Positions 52,801 through 64,000 of a DNA stretch of 64,000 nt are shown here, piece after piece. The stretch covers positions 48,611,000-48,674,999 of the forward strand of contig CM074185.1 of NCBI GenBank assembly GCA_037179385.1, read 5' to 3'. The stretch is from Holothuria scabra. Lineage: Eukaryota; Echinodermata; Holothuroidea; Aspidochirotida; Holothuriidae. The translations under genes and the position numbers were made by a program. Under the pieces are notes generated by a model, which did no database searches, was not told where the DNA came from, and saw nothing but the letters and a program-made list of their open reading frames with translations. Position 1 is the stretch's first letter, and each line of letters opens with the position of its first letter.

Positions 52801-53499
52801 GTCATCATTGGTTGCTGCTAGTTATGGAGGGACTTGTACATTTAGACGTAGAATGATTTTGCAATGATGCAGAATTAAGTTGTTGCCATAAGGAGAAAAA
52901 ATATTTGTGCAAATTGCATGCATACAGTATGTGCACTTGCTTACTGCACAAACAGCACCGCTACACTTGAAGGGAATGTAGCATATCCACAAAGATAGTT
53001 AGGAATATATACCACTTTATGCATGAAGATCAGTACCAATTGGTTCAATTTTGATATGAATTGAAACAATTACTCCACTCTTATTGATCAATGCTCTTTG
53101 GGTACTGGTAGTTGTGTACTCAATTAATGGCATAAAAAAGCCTTCCAGATGCATGGGGAAGCTAGACAGCAAGGGGGTGCCCAATTCATTTTTCTAAAAG
53201 CCTCTAGCTCCAATATTCGTCCACCCTACTGCTACCTAGAAGTCCCCAATAAGAATGAAGTTGTATGTAATTGTAGACTTTTGAAACTCAATTCAGCTTT
53301 GCTGAAGTTCTACTGCAGAGGTGCACTAGGCTGGTGTTCTTGTTTAAATTGGAGAAGGTACTAGAGTGTGTAGAACACAGCTTTTAAAATAGGGCTTCAT
53401 TGTGAACCTTTTTGAAGTCTGAAAACTATGTAAAAACTTGCTGCCCTTCAGAAAAAAACAGAATATGATCTATTGAAAGTTTGACCATACATTTTCTAG

Positions 53500-53574
53500 G
53501 GATGGATTTGCAAATTTCAAAAAGGAGGTGGACTAGTCCTTGTCAGCCTTTCAACCTGCAGGACAGTGTGCATG
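53500..53574 (+). CDS. Candidate coding exon (hypothetical)
   Basis: Acceptor CATTTTCTAG and a near-consensus donor ATG|GTAAGT enclose 75 bases. One frame reads MDLQISKRRWTSPCQPFNLQ then DSVH; another is also open. No domain. The phase does not obviously match the exon at 50046-50159. Confidence 0.3.
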
Positions 53575-54346
53575 GTAAGTATCACCTCCTCCTTTCTCCC
53601 CCTCCCCCCCCCCATTTTGGTCCAGAATGCTAATAAAATACGCTAGGTGCATGCTTGGTTCTATATGAGAATGAACGGCTCATTAATTGCAAACTCAAAA
53701 TCATCAAAACTGCCACTGTCATTCTCATTCAAAAGAAATGGTAGGTAGGCTATACATCTGTGCTAAGAAGGTCCTTGCTCAAATGAATGCAATTTGTAAC
53801 ACTACCATAACTGCTGTAATAAACCCCTGGAAATAGATTCTTGTACATCCTGTAAATACCCCATCATTTTTCTGATCTATACCTCTGTAAGTGAATAGCC
53901 TAACCCAACTTGTCTTCAAGGCATATGTAAAGGTATAGGAAAAATGTAATTCACTCATACCTCATAGTAATACTAAATGATTTTTGACAAAATAATAATA
54001 ATTACCGGAATTCCTAAAAAGTCAATTGACAGAAATATAACATAAGAGAAAAGATATAAATCAGGTAGAGTACCATATTCTTACTAGAATCTTGTACCAG
54101 CTGTTTCACTTTATTGTTTTACACTTAAAATTTCCCATCAACATGCCATAATACATTTCTTGATCAACAAGCATTACAGTGGAAAGCTCTTATTTTTTCA
54201 TAATAATAGACACTATGATTAATTTCCAAACAAAACATAACTCTTCTATTTTGCATGTTGTTATGAATTCACTTCAAAAATGATACAAAAACTTGTGTTT
54301 TTCTAAAAAAAAAAAAGTTATATTTCAAGTGATATGAAAACTACTA

Positions 54347-54579
54347 CACTCTAAAAACACCGGGGTTATATTTAACCAGGATCGGTGTTCTATTTACTCC
54401 AACACAAACTTGGTTAAATTTTAACTCAAATCCTGGTTAAACAAACCCCCCAAATCTTGTTCTTTTAACCAGAATTTGTGTTACTTTAACCAGGATTTGC
54501 GTTAAAATTTAACCAGGATTGTGTTGGAGTAAATAGAACATCGATCCTGGTTAAATTTAGCCTTGATGTTTTAAGGGTG
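54347..54579. mobile_element. Foldback MITE with TTAACCAGG motifs, TA target
   Basis: Begins CACTCTAAAAACACC and ends GATGTTTTAAGGGTG, with TA at 54345-54346 and 54580-54581. The two halves are inverted repeats of about 75 bp each (GGTGTTCTATTTACTCCAAC and its complement), and the centre has tandem AACCAGGATTTGTGTT-like motifs in both orientations. Confidence 0.82.
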
Positions 54580-54602
54580 TACCATCTTAGCAAATGAAGT
54601 TT

Positions 54603-55079
54603 TTAAAATGTAGGAATTAGGAATGCAACTTTCATGATATATCTTGCATGATAGTTTGGGTCTACAAGTACATTTTTTGTTACTGATATCATGATATGCA
54701 ATTCCCATCTCAATGTACTTCTGGGTGGCCTTTCCAATCCTATACTTGCACTCCTGTCACAGTATCCTAACATGATGACACGACCGTCTTCCCCAGTCTT
54801 GGAATATTGCATTAAGTAAGTATTGACAGTCATACGGAGCAAGTTTGAATAGTTGAATTCTCTAGGGAATCATCTTGCAGTGGAGATGTAGTTCTCAAAG
54901 CCACCATACAGCCTGGCCTTCACTTTCTTCTTTAAAGAGAACTTTAAAGAGAAGACATTTTCCTTCCAGTCTAACAAGAAGATAATGGTAGGTTCCCATG
55001 CATGAAGTTCTGCCACATAGTAGGTATTGTAGGTGATTCTTTTTTCAGAAAAGTTGATGCAGTTCCTGTAGTGCCAGTG
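54603..55079 (-). pseudogene. Protein-like open frame with one stop, unrecognised
   Basis: From about 55079 downward the minus strand is open for 69 codons (HWHYRNCINFSEKRITYNTY, YVAELHAWEPTIIFLLDWKE, FSLKKKVKARLYGGFENYIS). One TGA (54870-54872) follows, then the same frame runs 89 more codons (FPREFNYSNLLRMTVNTYLM, YSKTGEDGRVIMLGYCDRSA, ERPPRSTLRWELHIM). The composition looks like real protein. The family is not recognised; it could be related to the remnant at 52.4-52.8 kb on the same strand. Confidence 0.4.
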
Positions 55080-57030
55080 TCTTCAAGGATACAAAGAAGA
55101 GCATAATATAAATAAGTTATCTCACATGTAGTAACAAACTTTTAGTTTCAGTAAACTGTTTAAAGAAAATGTTGTACTCTTGAAGGTTAGTTTACTCTGG
55201 TATGATATTTTAATTTACTTCATGCTATGTACAAATAGCCATGCTGAAGATTCTTGTGACAGGCAGAGGCTACTGAGCTGTTACATGAATGACACATAGG
55301 CCTGGATTAATATGATGTTTATTTCATATGATGTTAATCAAAATGCAAAATAGTTAGCATATGAAACATGAGAGATGTACACTAGGTTGTGAAGGGAATC
55401 ATTTTAAAAAAATATGGATACTCATGTCGATCAGTTATGAGAGAGTAACCTTTGCAAAAAGTGACTGCTCTTCCATTGACCAATTCAGAAGATGCAGTAG
55501 AGAGCTAGTGCTTTCATTACAACATGCAGTTGCATGCACTGCAATTCTGATTTATTAAACATTACTTGACAGGGTTAGTCTCTTAGCAACAAAAGTTTGT
55601 CTGCTTTTTGAGGAGCTAAAGATGTTAGCCATCTTACCAGAACTGGCAGGAACCATCTGGAATGAAGAGATTCACCCTTTAAAGAAGCCTAGCAGTGCAA
55701 ACATAGCTTGACAAGAAACTTTGTCATGTGCGGTAGCTAGAACCTTAATTTTTTTCCTAATTGGGAGGGTAAGGGGGGGGGGTGCTTTAAATGATTGATA
55801 GGCTTATATTCAGTTACGCTTCGGGTATCAGTGGAGCAAAGTTCTAATTGCCACCCTCCGTTACCTAGCTTACAGGGCTGCATGTGTATTCTGTTACTTG
55901 TACAGCATTTCATTTGACATAGACCTGTTTGAGGGCAGGTTAATACCCTGATATTTTAAAATGAGGTTAGGTAATGAATTATAGCAAGCACCCTGAAAAG
56001 TCTTAAAATCTTTGGTCTAGTAAACTAAGTTCTCGTTAGGTCGGGTGTGGAAGAACTGTTTCAGACAACCATCATGGCCAGACTATCCCTAGATGCAATT
56101 TGCTGTCACATGTCAATTAAGCATTCAGTGGAAATTGTTGGCATTATAACAACAGTACTGAGCTGGTTGGATAGCATTCTTATCCTTTGAACATGGTCAG
56201 TCCAATTTATTTCTAATCATACTTAGGATCTATAAAATGTTTTCATCAAGCAAACCCTTCCTAAACTTTTGTGCATCACACAACTATTCCTTTTTGATTT
56301 TGTTCTAATTTAGGTGGTGAAAAGCCAATTGTCGAGCTAGCTAGGCCATCACATGTGATCAAAGTGTAGTCTGAAATCTGTCAACTCACACAAGTCTTTC
56401 TAATTGTGGGATATATTTTACTAAAACACTTTGTAACTCAATTGTAGGACAAAGAGTGGTGTGCTTGAAGTAGTAATTTCATTCTGGCAATGACTAAAGT
56501 TTTGTCCCTTTCACAGCTGTTTAAGATATATCAGCCTTAATTTGAAGGTGTATCCTGGTAGAAACTACTGTAGCATTAACTAGACAATTGTACTTGCATG
56601 GCAAGTACTAATCGAAGCCTTGAAAATGTGCACACTTGGGACTTTCTTATAAGCAAAACGAAGCATATTGTTGGAACTGGTTCCCCGACAAAAGTGGAAT
56701 ATTTCCCACATATGCCGGGGAGCGGGGGGGGGGGGGGCATTGTTCCTTGTAACTTGTTTGGGGAGATCTATGTGAGAAAAATCAGTAACATTATATATTC
56801 TACTAAACACTGATGTTTAAATGAAAGTACTCACCTGGATGTAACAATAGCGATAAGCTATTATTTTTAATCAGTTGCCCATCCTCGATGTAAAGTTGCC
56901 CCCAAATCTTTGTACCCAGTTACACTTTGCCTGAGACTGTGTGATACACTATTGGTGGTGACACAGGCCTAGCACTATGCAAAAGTATTGACCCTAGACT
57001 AACGTGACTTTCCTAACAAGCAGTAAACTA
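55080..57030. other. Unassigned DNA
   Basis: No gene recognised. G-runs at 55775 and 56720 resemble ends of C/G-rich repeats but lack partner ends. Confidence 0.35.
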
Positions 57031-57223
57031 CAATCTTGGACAAAACTGTTGGGACACTTTACATATTTTTGTCAATTTTAGTTGAAGTAGGCCAACATAA
57101 AACTCCCTTAACCCCTCCCAATGTTGCGTCAAGAAGAACAGGGCTCTTTGCCGTGAGCAGCATAACAGTGGTCAACATTGGAAGGGAGAGCAGGGTGTCC
57201 CAACAAGTTATTGTCCAAGATTT
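57031..57223. mobile_element. CAATCTTGGAC-type MITE, copy 1
   Basis: Left end CAATCTTGGACAAAACTGTT then GGGACAC; right end GGGTGTCCCAACAAGTTATT then GTCCAAGATT. TA lies directly before the left end. Shares GAAGTAGGCCAACATAAAAC, TCCCAATGTTG and CAGCATAACAGTGGTCAAC with copy 2. Confidence 0.75.
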
Positions 57224-58117
57224 TCTGGGTCCCAAGAGATACATTTTTGAGACCGAATTCAATAAAAAATTTTAATTTTTCGAGTGTTCTAAGGTTGTTT
57301 AAGACCTTTTCCAGAAGCCAACTATACTCTTGAGGATTTTTAACAAATTACGGGCGACCGTAGGATAAATTTCATTACAAACCAAAAGTATGCATTGTTT
57401 AGACGCACAAATCAACAATCGCAACGGGTGGAATAATTCCCTTCCTGGATGAGTCATTCTTTTTCAAACTGATAGTTGGAGACAAGAAATTTATTGAAAA
57501 GGGGCCACGATCTACCATAAGATTGTTAAAGTAACTCTGCAAGCCAGACTTTCTTTCATAACTTTGGTAGATCGTTAGGTACGGTTGGTTTGGAACACAC
57601 TTTGCAGCGAATTTTGCATCTCAGGCTGTATTTTTTATTGTGTATTACAACTGGTAACAAATTTGTTATGCCTTCTTTCAACCGAAGCAGTTTCTTAACA
57701 TTTTTAGTTGAAAGTTGCTTTCCAAACCAATGGTAGACTTGGTTTTAACTAAGCCTACACTCCAACCTCGTCAAGGTGGCAGGTAGGCCGGGCACAACCA
57801 TATCTCAGAATTAAAATAGGCAAAGCAAGTGGGACAATATCATGAATGTCCCTTTGCTCAAAAGAAAGGATGTGACAGAAGATTTGAAGTATTCAGGCCA
57901 TCTTTTGGTGGTATTTGCTTGGGCTTAGTCCCAGGGTCCTCTCATGTAGGTCCCTCCCAACATTTGTAAAAAGGGTCCAAAATAATCTGGGTCCAGGACT
58001 CCACAAGCTAAATCCAGTCCAGGAAATACTTCCTTGTAATGACCAGCATATCATTTACCTGTCATAAAATAACCAAATAACCATAAGCCACCTATCTGAC
58101 TTCTCGAAATTCTCGGA

Positions 58118-58352
58118 CAATCTTGGACAGAACCGTTGCCGGTTTGGACCCTTCACATGTTATCCGTAAATTTAAGTTGAAGTAGGCTAACATGAAACTG
58201 CCTGAAGTAGCCTAGCATGCAACCCCCTTTTCCCCTCCCAATGTTGTGTCAAGAAGAATGTTTCTTTGCCGTGAACAGCATAACAGTGGTCAACCAACAC
58301 TGGAATAGAAGGGGGAGTGGGGTGTCCCAACAAATTATTTTGTCCAAGATTG
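58118..58352. mobile_element. CAATCTTGGAC-type MITE, copy 2
   Basis: Same orientation as the copy at 57031. Left end CAATCTTGGACAGAACCGTT; right end TTTTGTCCAAGATTG followed by TA. An internal GAAGTAGCCTAGCATG partial duplication is present. The family looks like a TA-target Tc1/mariner MITE. Confidence 0.75.
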
Positions 58353-60729
58353 TAGCTGCAGTGTAGGAGGCCTATAAATGCTGAGCGCACCTTTTGCACA
58401 CGACTAAGTGTTAATGTTAGAGTTGCTTTGTTCTGTAACGTTTGGCTTTAGGCCTTCGTAACTGTGTTTGGGTGAGACTACGACAACTTTTGTCCTCAGT
58501 GAAGCCTAAAGGACTAGCGTACGTGTGGAGAGTCGCGTAATTGCTTCGTATACAAATGTATAGGGAGCAACTACGCGACCGTCGATGCATAACGTTAGTC
58601 CTTTACTGAGAACTACGACAACCGTGGGTAGACTTTTTCTTTGTTTCAAACATTGAAAATACAATAGAGAAGCCATTAACAACCCATACAGGGTGATGAC
58701 ATGAACGACAAATTGAATACCTTAAAATTGGTGGATCGTTCCCTGGCCTTGGTTACTGTCGCAATCACGTTAACGACACAGTACGTACACTATATAGCTA
58801 GCTGCATGCGTTTATGCATGAACGTAAGTTAGTGGACTTGCTTACATTGAAATGAGTACGGCCGACGAAGTTGCTTGATGAAGCAGTTCCGACAAAACAA
58901 AGTGGCATATGTTGGAAAATGCAACCTTTGAAATTTATTTTGAAATCCCTGAACGGTAAAAATTGTTTTCAAACTATATTTACACCTTTTTTCAACCAGA
59001 GAGGAAGCCTTCAATGCAGAACAATACCTTTGAATGTGGAACTACTTCTTTATTTGCACAGTACCACCTTACTATACAGGAGTTGTTCGGGCAAATCCCC
59101 TTATATTGAAATAGTTAAGCTTTGTTGAAAATCCCCCTACGGAACAACTTAACATGACTGCGCAGCTGTTCCATTGTACGAACGAACAGCTCGCGATTGC
59201 AATATGAATCCAAATGGAACATGATTTAATATTCATCCGCACCGACCGCTTACGAGGGCACGAAAACACCTGACTGAACGAGCAATTCCTACAATCGAAG
59301 CTGTGGCTTCGATTAATTATACACTCAATACAATAACAAGGATCCACATGCAACGTGATGGAAGTTGAATTTCTTTCTTGCTGAATTGTATCGGACCTTG
59401 GGAATTTGTGCCCATAATCTTGGGAAAATTGCTCCCTTGTTCAATATTATATTGCATATACACGTAATTAATACCACACATCGCCAAGCAAAGGATTTTT
59501 CGCAGAATTACTGCCAATGTCTGCTAATTGCCATCGTATTTGTTCTAATCTCTTTTCCTTACCTTCTCGCAGCTTGAAACATCACAAATTACTCGTTAAT
59601 TAACGTGAATAAAGCGTTCCTTGGAAGCCGTGCCGTCAATCTCATGTTAATTTTGGGAAAAGTTGCCCTCGCCGATTTCTCTTGTTATTGCCGACGATTG
59701 TTCGTTGTATGTGGTATTTGCAAATGTCTTGCAGAAATCCACATCACCCGAATGAGTACCGTCTAGTACTTACATGCTTCAACTTCCCTCCGTCTATCGC
59801 ACGAACATTTTTCACGGCCATGAGGGTGATGGCGCTGTAACATTTTTTGATGCGCGAAGGGGAAAGAACAATTTTAAAAACATGCTGCCGCCCCTATTTC
59901 GCTCCACGATACAGTGTCTTTAAATGACTGTTTAAATTAAAACTTCATTTTATAGTACTGTTTACTTTATCATCTTTCCTAGTATTGTTCTACTTTATCG
60001 TACTACTCTCTCAACCACCGAGTCTGTTTAAATTTATTATCCATTCCCTAGTTTTGATATTTTATGCTTGAAACTTTTTTCCTTTTATATTAATAATCAT
60101 TTTGATGTATTTGCGTTCTTATGTTTGTATTATGAGTATAGAATTTCGCTTTCGAGATTTCATTTAAAGTTGAGATTGAACTTCTTCATTACAGATATCA
60201 TGTTACAATGGGATGAGCAATGCCATTAACCTATTACCTAACGCATATCCAAATTCTCAAGTTGTATCAAATTTACAGCTGATGCGCACTGGTAAACAAG
60301 GAATTTCTCGATTGACTTTCGTTATTGTATTGTATCGATTACATTTTTGTTACAGTAAGGGATTAAGTGAATAGCGCAGGCGATAGGAGTTAGGAAATTT
60401 ATTTTTAGATAGTGCTCGTGAGAAACAATGGATTTCACGTTGTATGTTGGAAGGTGTGAGACTTCATCGTAAGAAACACATTTTGTTTGAATTATGAAAC
60501 TAGCTGCATATGAAAAAACAGTGTTACCCACGAGTATACACTTTGGCTATGGGCTTGCTTCGTTCCAAAATATGTAAATCATGCCGTATAATGATTGGAT
60601 ACTACACATTGAGTTACGAGCCTGATGTGGTGGAAAAATGTCTATCAATTTATCGAAAATTAATTTTGTTTACCAATCAGTTTTGAGATATTCTGTTTGA
60701 CTATGTAGGAGAGGGAAGACATATATCAT
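58353..60729. other. Unassigned DNA
   Basis: No gene recognised. An imperfect inverted pair, GTACGTGTGGAGAGTCGCGTA / CTACGCGACCGTCGATGCAT (about 58519-58590), surrounds TATACAAATGTATA. Short frames have no family signature. Confidence 0.35.
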
Positions 60730-62890
60730 CAGTGGCGTAGCTGGGATTTTTTTCGTGTGTGTGTGTGGGGGGGGGGGCTATGGGGGAGCTGGAGTTTAAT
60801 CCCTGAGTGCAAAGCCACCATCAGTTGGGGAGGAGCGTACAAAGAAAATTTTGGGTTTTTACACCTCCCAGATGGCTGGAAATGGCATTTGCCAGGTTTA
60901 ATTGATTTCAATTCTGGTAAGAAAAATTTTTAATTTTCCTCAGATTCAAACACACTTTTGAGATACATGATTAGCTCAGTCCATTACCCCACTGGACTAT
61001 GTATCCTGGGATTGCAAATCCGGACTCCTGCTGAATGTTGCAAGCAGCTGCTGTTCCAGTGTACGCCTGAGTAAGGTATTTCCATAGGCGTAGGGGAGCA
61101 TTTCAGTTTTGGGGCAGAAGATAAAACGGAGCGCCACCCCTGCTTTGAGCAGAGCGTCCAAAAAAATTTGAAAGTTCAGACGGTTGTCAGCCATTGGTTG
61201 GTGTGAAGCGTCCAGAAAATTGTTAAATATCCGAACCCTCAGACAGTTGAAAATGGCATTTCCCGGGTTTATAGGGGATTTAAGCAGTCCCTATTTTGAA
61301 TTTCCTTTTGGAAATGCCCACTGGAAACATAAATTCTGCTATGAAGATGTCTAAGTGGAGCACCACCATAAGTTGGGGCCAAACGTACAGGAAATTTTGA
61401 AAACTCTGACCCTCTGACAGTCAAAAATGATATTTCTCATACTTATAGGGGATTAGGGGGTCTAAACAGTCGCTATTTCGAATTAACGTTTGCAAAGAGT
61501 TTTTTTACCTGAAACTAAATTTATGCTAGAAAGACTATCTACACTCTTAAAAAAATTGGGCAAATTTTGCCCAACTTTTTGACCAACACTTGGCATCTAA
61601 TCAACAACCTAAACAGGCAAAAACTTTAACCAAAGAAATTGGGTAAAGTTTTGAACCCAACTGTTGGGCAAGAGATCACCCAACTGTTTGGTAAATTAGC
61701 ATTTTAAAACATACCCACTTGTTGGGCACTTCTTTTATTAAACTGTTGGGCAAATGCATTAACCAAATGTTGGTTATATGTTAATCATCTTTTCCTTAAA
61801 CATTGGTGCTTTCCTTAAATGTTAGGTTGTAGGTTATGGCAGGGAGCTGCCACTGCAGCTCCCTGGTTATGGCAACCCATCGGTCCTGGTTAAAAAACCC
61901 TGGCTTATTAACCTATTTGGTTTGTCACTGAGTTTCGTATAGGTACGTCCAAAACTATCATTTTTAAAAGGCACTGTAAAATGATGTGTGTAAATGATGT
62001 GATGAAGTATTGTAGTTTCATCAATGCATAAATGTGAACACAAGGGCTGCATGAGAATTAGCTGGTCCGTAGCTCTCATACACTGATATCGTGGTTATGA
62101 GACAGGTTTCTTGTTATGCCGAAAGGTTTCAAATAATAATATATAAACGCTTATTCGGACGTGGAAGAGAATATCCCAGATCCTGACCTCTCATTGGATA
62201 GCAGTTTTGCGCCAAATACGAATCATGGAATCTCACACAAATGTGTTCTAGTTCGTAGTACTGTTTAAAGAATTTTATGGAAACAGAGATCGATTTCATG
62301 GTCTAAAGTAATGTACGAGTTTAGGTGTTTGGCCAATATATATGACGCAAAAGAGAATTTTCAGATTATGGTACCATGGTCTGATTATGAGAAGAATTGT
62401 GAAACAAATCGGGTCAAGTGCACTGTTGTTTGGCGACAACACTACAACCAACAATATACCCAACAAATTGGCAAAAAGTTACCCAACAAGTGGGTAAAGG
62501 GAAAATATGCCCAACTGTAGAATAAAATCTTATCGTCATTTTGACCAGTCAGTTCGGTATAACAGTATACGCGTGCATGGAAGGGGAAATTTAACCATTA
62601 TTTGAGCAAAGATTGACCAACACTTAAGCAATTAATTTTACTCAACAAAAACTTTGCCCAGCGTTTAAACATTGCACCAATTAGCACCAAAGTTTGGCAA
62701 AGTTTAACCAACACATTTCATAAACTTCTTTAACCAACGGATATTTCACCCAACGTTTTAAGAGTGTACGTGTAGCACCACCACTGGTTGGCGCAAAGCG
62801 AATAGAAAATTTTGAAAAATCGGACCCCTGAGACAGTCGAAAATGACATTTCCCAGGCTAATAGGGGGATCTAAGCAGTAGGTATTTGAT
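60730..62890. mobile_element. hAT-family element, left end intact, right end not found
   Basis: Starts CAGTGGCGTAGCTGGGATTT followed by a GT/G-run, as in the elements at 2.4 and 10.1 kb. It contains at least four modules (about 60810, 61128, 61200-61310, 61358-61480) and a further one at 62770-62880. Each has a GAGCnCCACC-GTTGG-G-GCG core, an AAAATTTTGAAA block, a GACAGTCGAAAATG block and TAGGGGATCTAAGCAGT. No GCCACTG terminus is seen before 64000, so no TSD can be scored. Confidence 0.7.
61542..62766. mobile_element. TA-target element nested in the hAT-family element
   Basis: Left end CACTCTTAAAAAAATTGGGC; right end CACCCAACGTTTTAAGAGTG. TA flanks at 61540-61541 and 62767-62768. Terminal regions of 200-300 bp are packed with TTGGGCAAA / TTTGCCCAA and TTGGTTAAA motifs. 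The 1225 bp encode no transposase. Confidence 0.82.
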
Positions 62891-64000
62891 TAGAAAATTA
62901 CCAGATGAAATGTATCACTACCGATTGATAAAATGGTCCCGCATATTTTCATGGGAAAACATACGAACGAAATTGAAACATGCAAATGAATTTTACTCTA
63001 TTGCGTCTCTTGGTTAAATTCAACATATATATATTGAAAATTGTGTGACTGCCCGAATTTGTAGCATTACAAGGTGTGTTTAAACGAACTTTCAAGCAGA
63101 GTTATAGGAAGACATTTTCACATTGCATCATTAAAGTATCGAAAAACAAATAACCCGATTTTCATAACCATTGGTCGTATTTGGTATTTGGCTCAATAGG
63201 AGGATAGAAGGCAAACAGTTGGGCACCTGAACACCCTCCTCTCTATCCGTTGAATTAATTTGGCATTGTTTTGACCTTTGCCCGAATATTTGACCTTTTC
63301 AGACAATTTTTTGCAAGACTGAATTATGAAGTTGGGACGATGAAAACCACTTTTTTACATTCTACTCAAATGTGTCGCAGATCTTGGTTATTTTCCATGA
63401 AAAGTTTACTTTAAAATTTAATACAGCGTTTTCTGTTTCTCGGCAAAGATTTGAAGTATTTTAAATAATCAGCCATTTCGGGTATTGTGTTACACACGTT
63501 TTTAAAAACAGGCTTAAGAATTATTTGTGTTTTAAGCCACAGACTTCCCAAATGTGTCGCGATTAGTTATCTGTTTGATTTTTTAGTAACTATGTTACCC
63601 TTACGATGATACTTTTCCATTTTCGGGCAAATGCTTTAAAGCATCTGGATATTCGACAATTTTGGGCATTAAGTTGTGATTATCTGTGAGGTAAAAGTCA
63701 CCAATAATAGCTTTTTGCGCTGCCCGAGGGTGTCGCAATTTTTTGGAACCTTGACTTGGCTTTTCATGGTTTCATGGTTTTTTTATTCAAATTGAAGACG
63801 TTTCTTTCCTTTTTGGGGCATATCTTTTTAAGATTTCGGCAACATTTAGGAATTGTCTGAAAAAAAAAATCCTATTTTTTCAAAATATAAGGCCTGTCCG
63901 AATTTTTTCCTAATTCCTGCTCGATTTTAGATTTTGCGGAAATCGTACGCCATGAGTATGTCCACTACTCCCAAGAGCTAAGTGAGGTCCTGTGAGATAA
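62891..64000. other. Unassigned AT-rich DNA
   Basis: No gene, RNA or repeat end recognised up to the window edge. Confidence 0.4.

Overview
This is invertebrate-animal-type nuclear DNA, not bacterial. There are no long uninterrupted genes, the background is AT-rich, (TA)n microsatellites are abundant, and the recognisable content is almost all transposable elements: Penelope-like elements (PLEs), hAT, piggyBac and TA-target MITEs, tRNA-derived SINEs and a LINE remnant. A marine invertebrate fits best, but the species cannot be read from the sequence.

Layout. 0-10 kb: a SINE with target-site duplication (TSD), a 2.0 kb non-autonomous hAT element with a perfect 8-bp TSD, and a tandemly duplicated PLE fragment between two inverted MITE copies. 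10-11.7 kb: a second hAT element, also with a perfect 8-bp TSD. 12-21.5 kb: a dense PLE cluster. GIY-YIG-bearing 3' ends abut (TA)n tracts, twice tail to tail, and one nearly complete PLE (about 15.55-18.86 kb, minus strand) has short direct terminal repeats and three visible lesions. 23.4-24.4 kb: a second retroelement type (YRDDG reverse transcriptase), whose C-terminal GIY-YIG partner lies at 19.6-20.4 kb. 27-29.2 kb: a third PLE with no visible endonuclease. 31.3-32.5 kb: LINE 3' end. 35.8-40.6 kb: a 2.8-copy array of a 1.67 kb unit bounded by 67-bp direct repeats. 41.7-42.6 kb: nested MITEs, two piggyBac-like. 43-59 kb: quieter DNA with a few candidate exons, weak protein-like remnants, SINEs and small MITEs. 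60.7-62.9 kb: a third hAT-family element with a TA-flanked element inserted in it.

The most interesting signal is four well-formed hammerhead-ribozyme sequences at 13.1, 20.6, 21.2 and 29.1 kb. All four have the CUGAUGA core, a stem II, a GAAA box, a permissive cleavage triplet and a matching stem I, and each sits at or near the 3' end of a PLE or related retroelement. They come from three element types. Three have self-complementary or nearly self-complementary stem III sequences suited to dimeric folding. The tandem array at 35.8-40.6 kb is the other unexplained structure: each unit carries two copies of a two-hairpin motif with identical spacing and one compensatory base-pair change.

No intact host gene is convincingly present. 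Function in this window is mainly retroelement biology: reverse transcriptase, GIY-YIG endonuclease and self-cleaving RNA.
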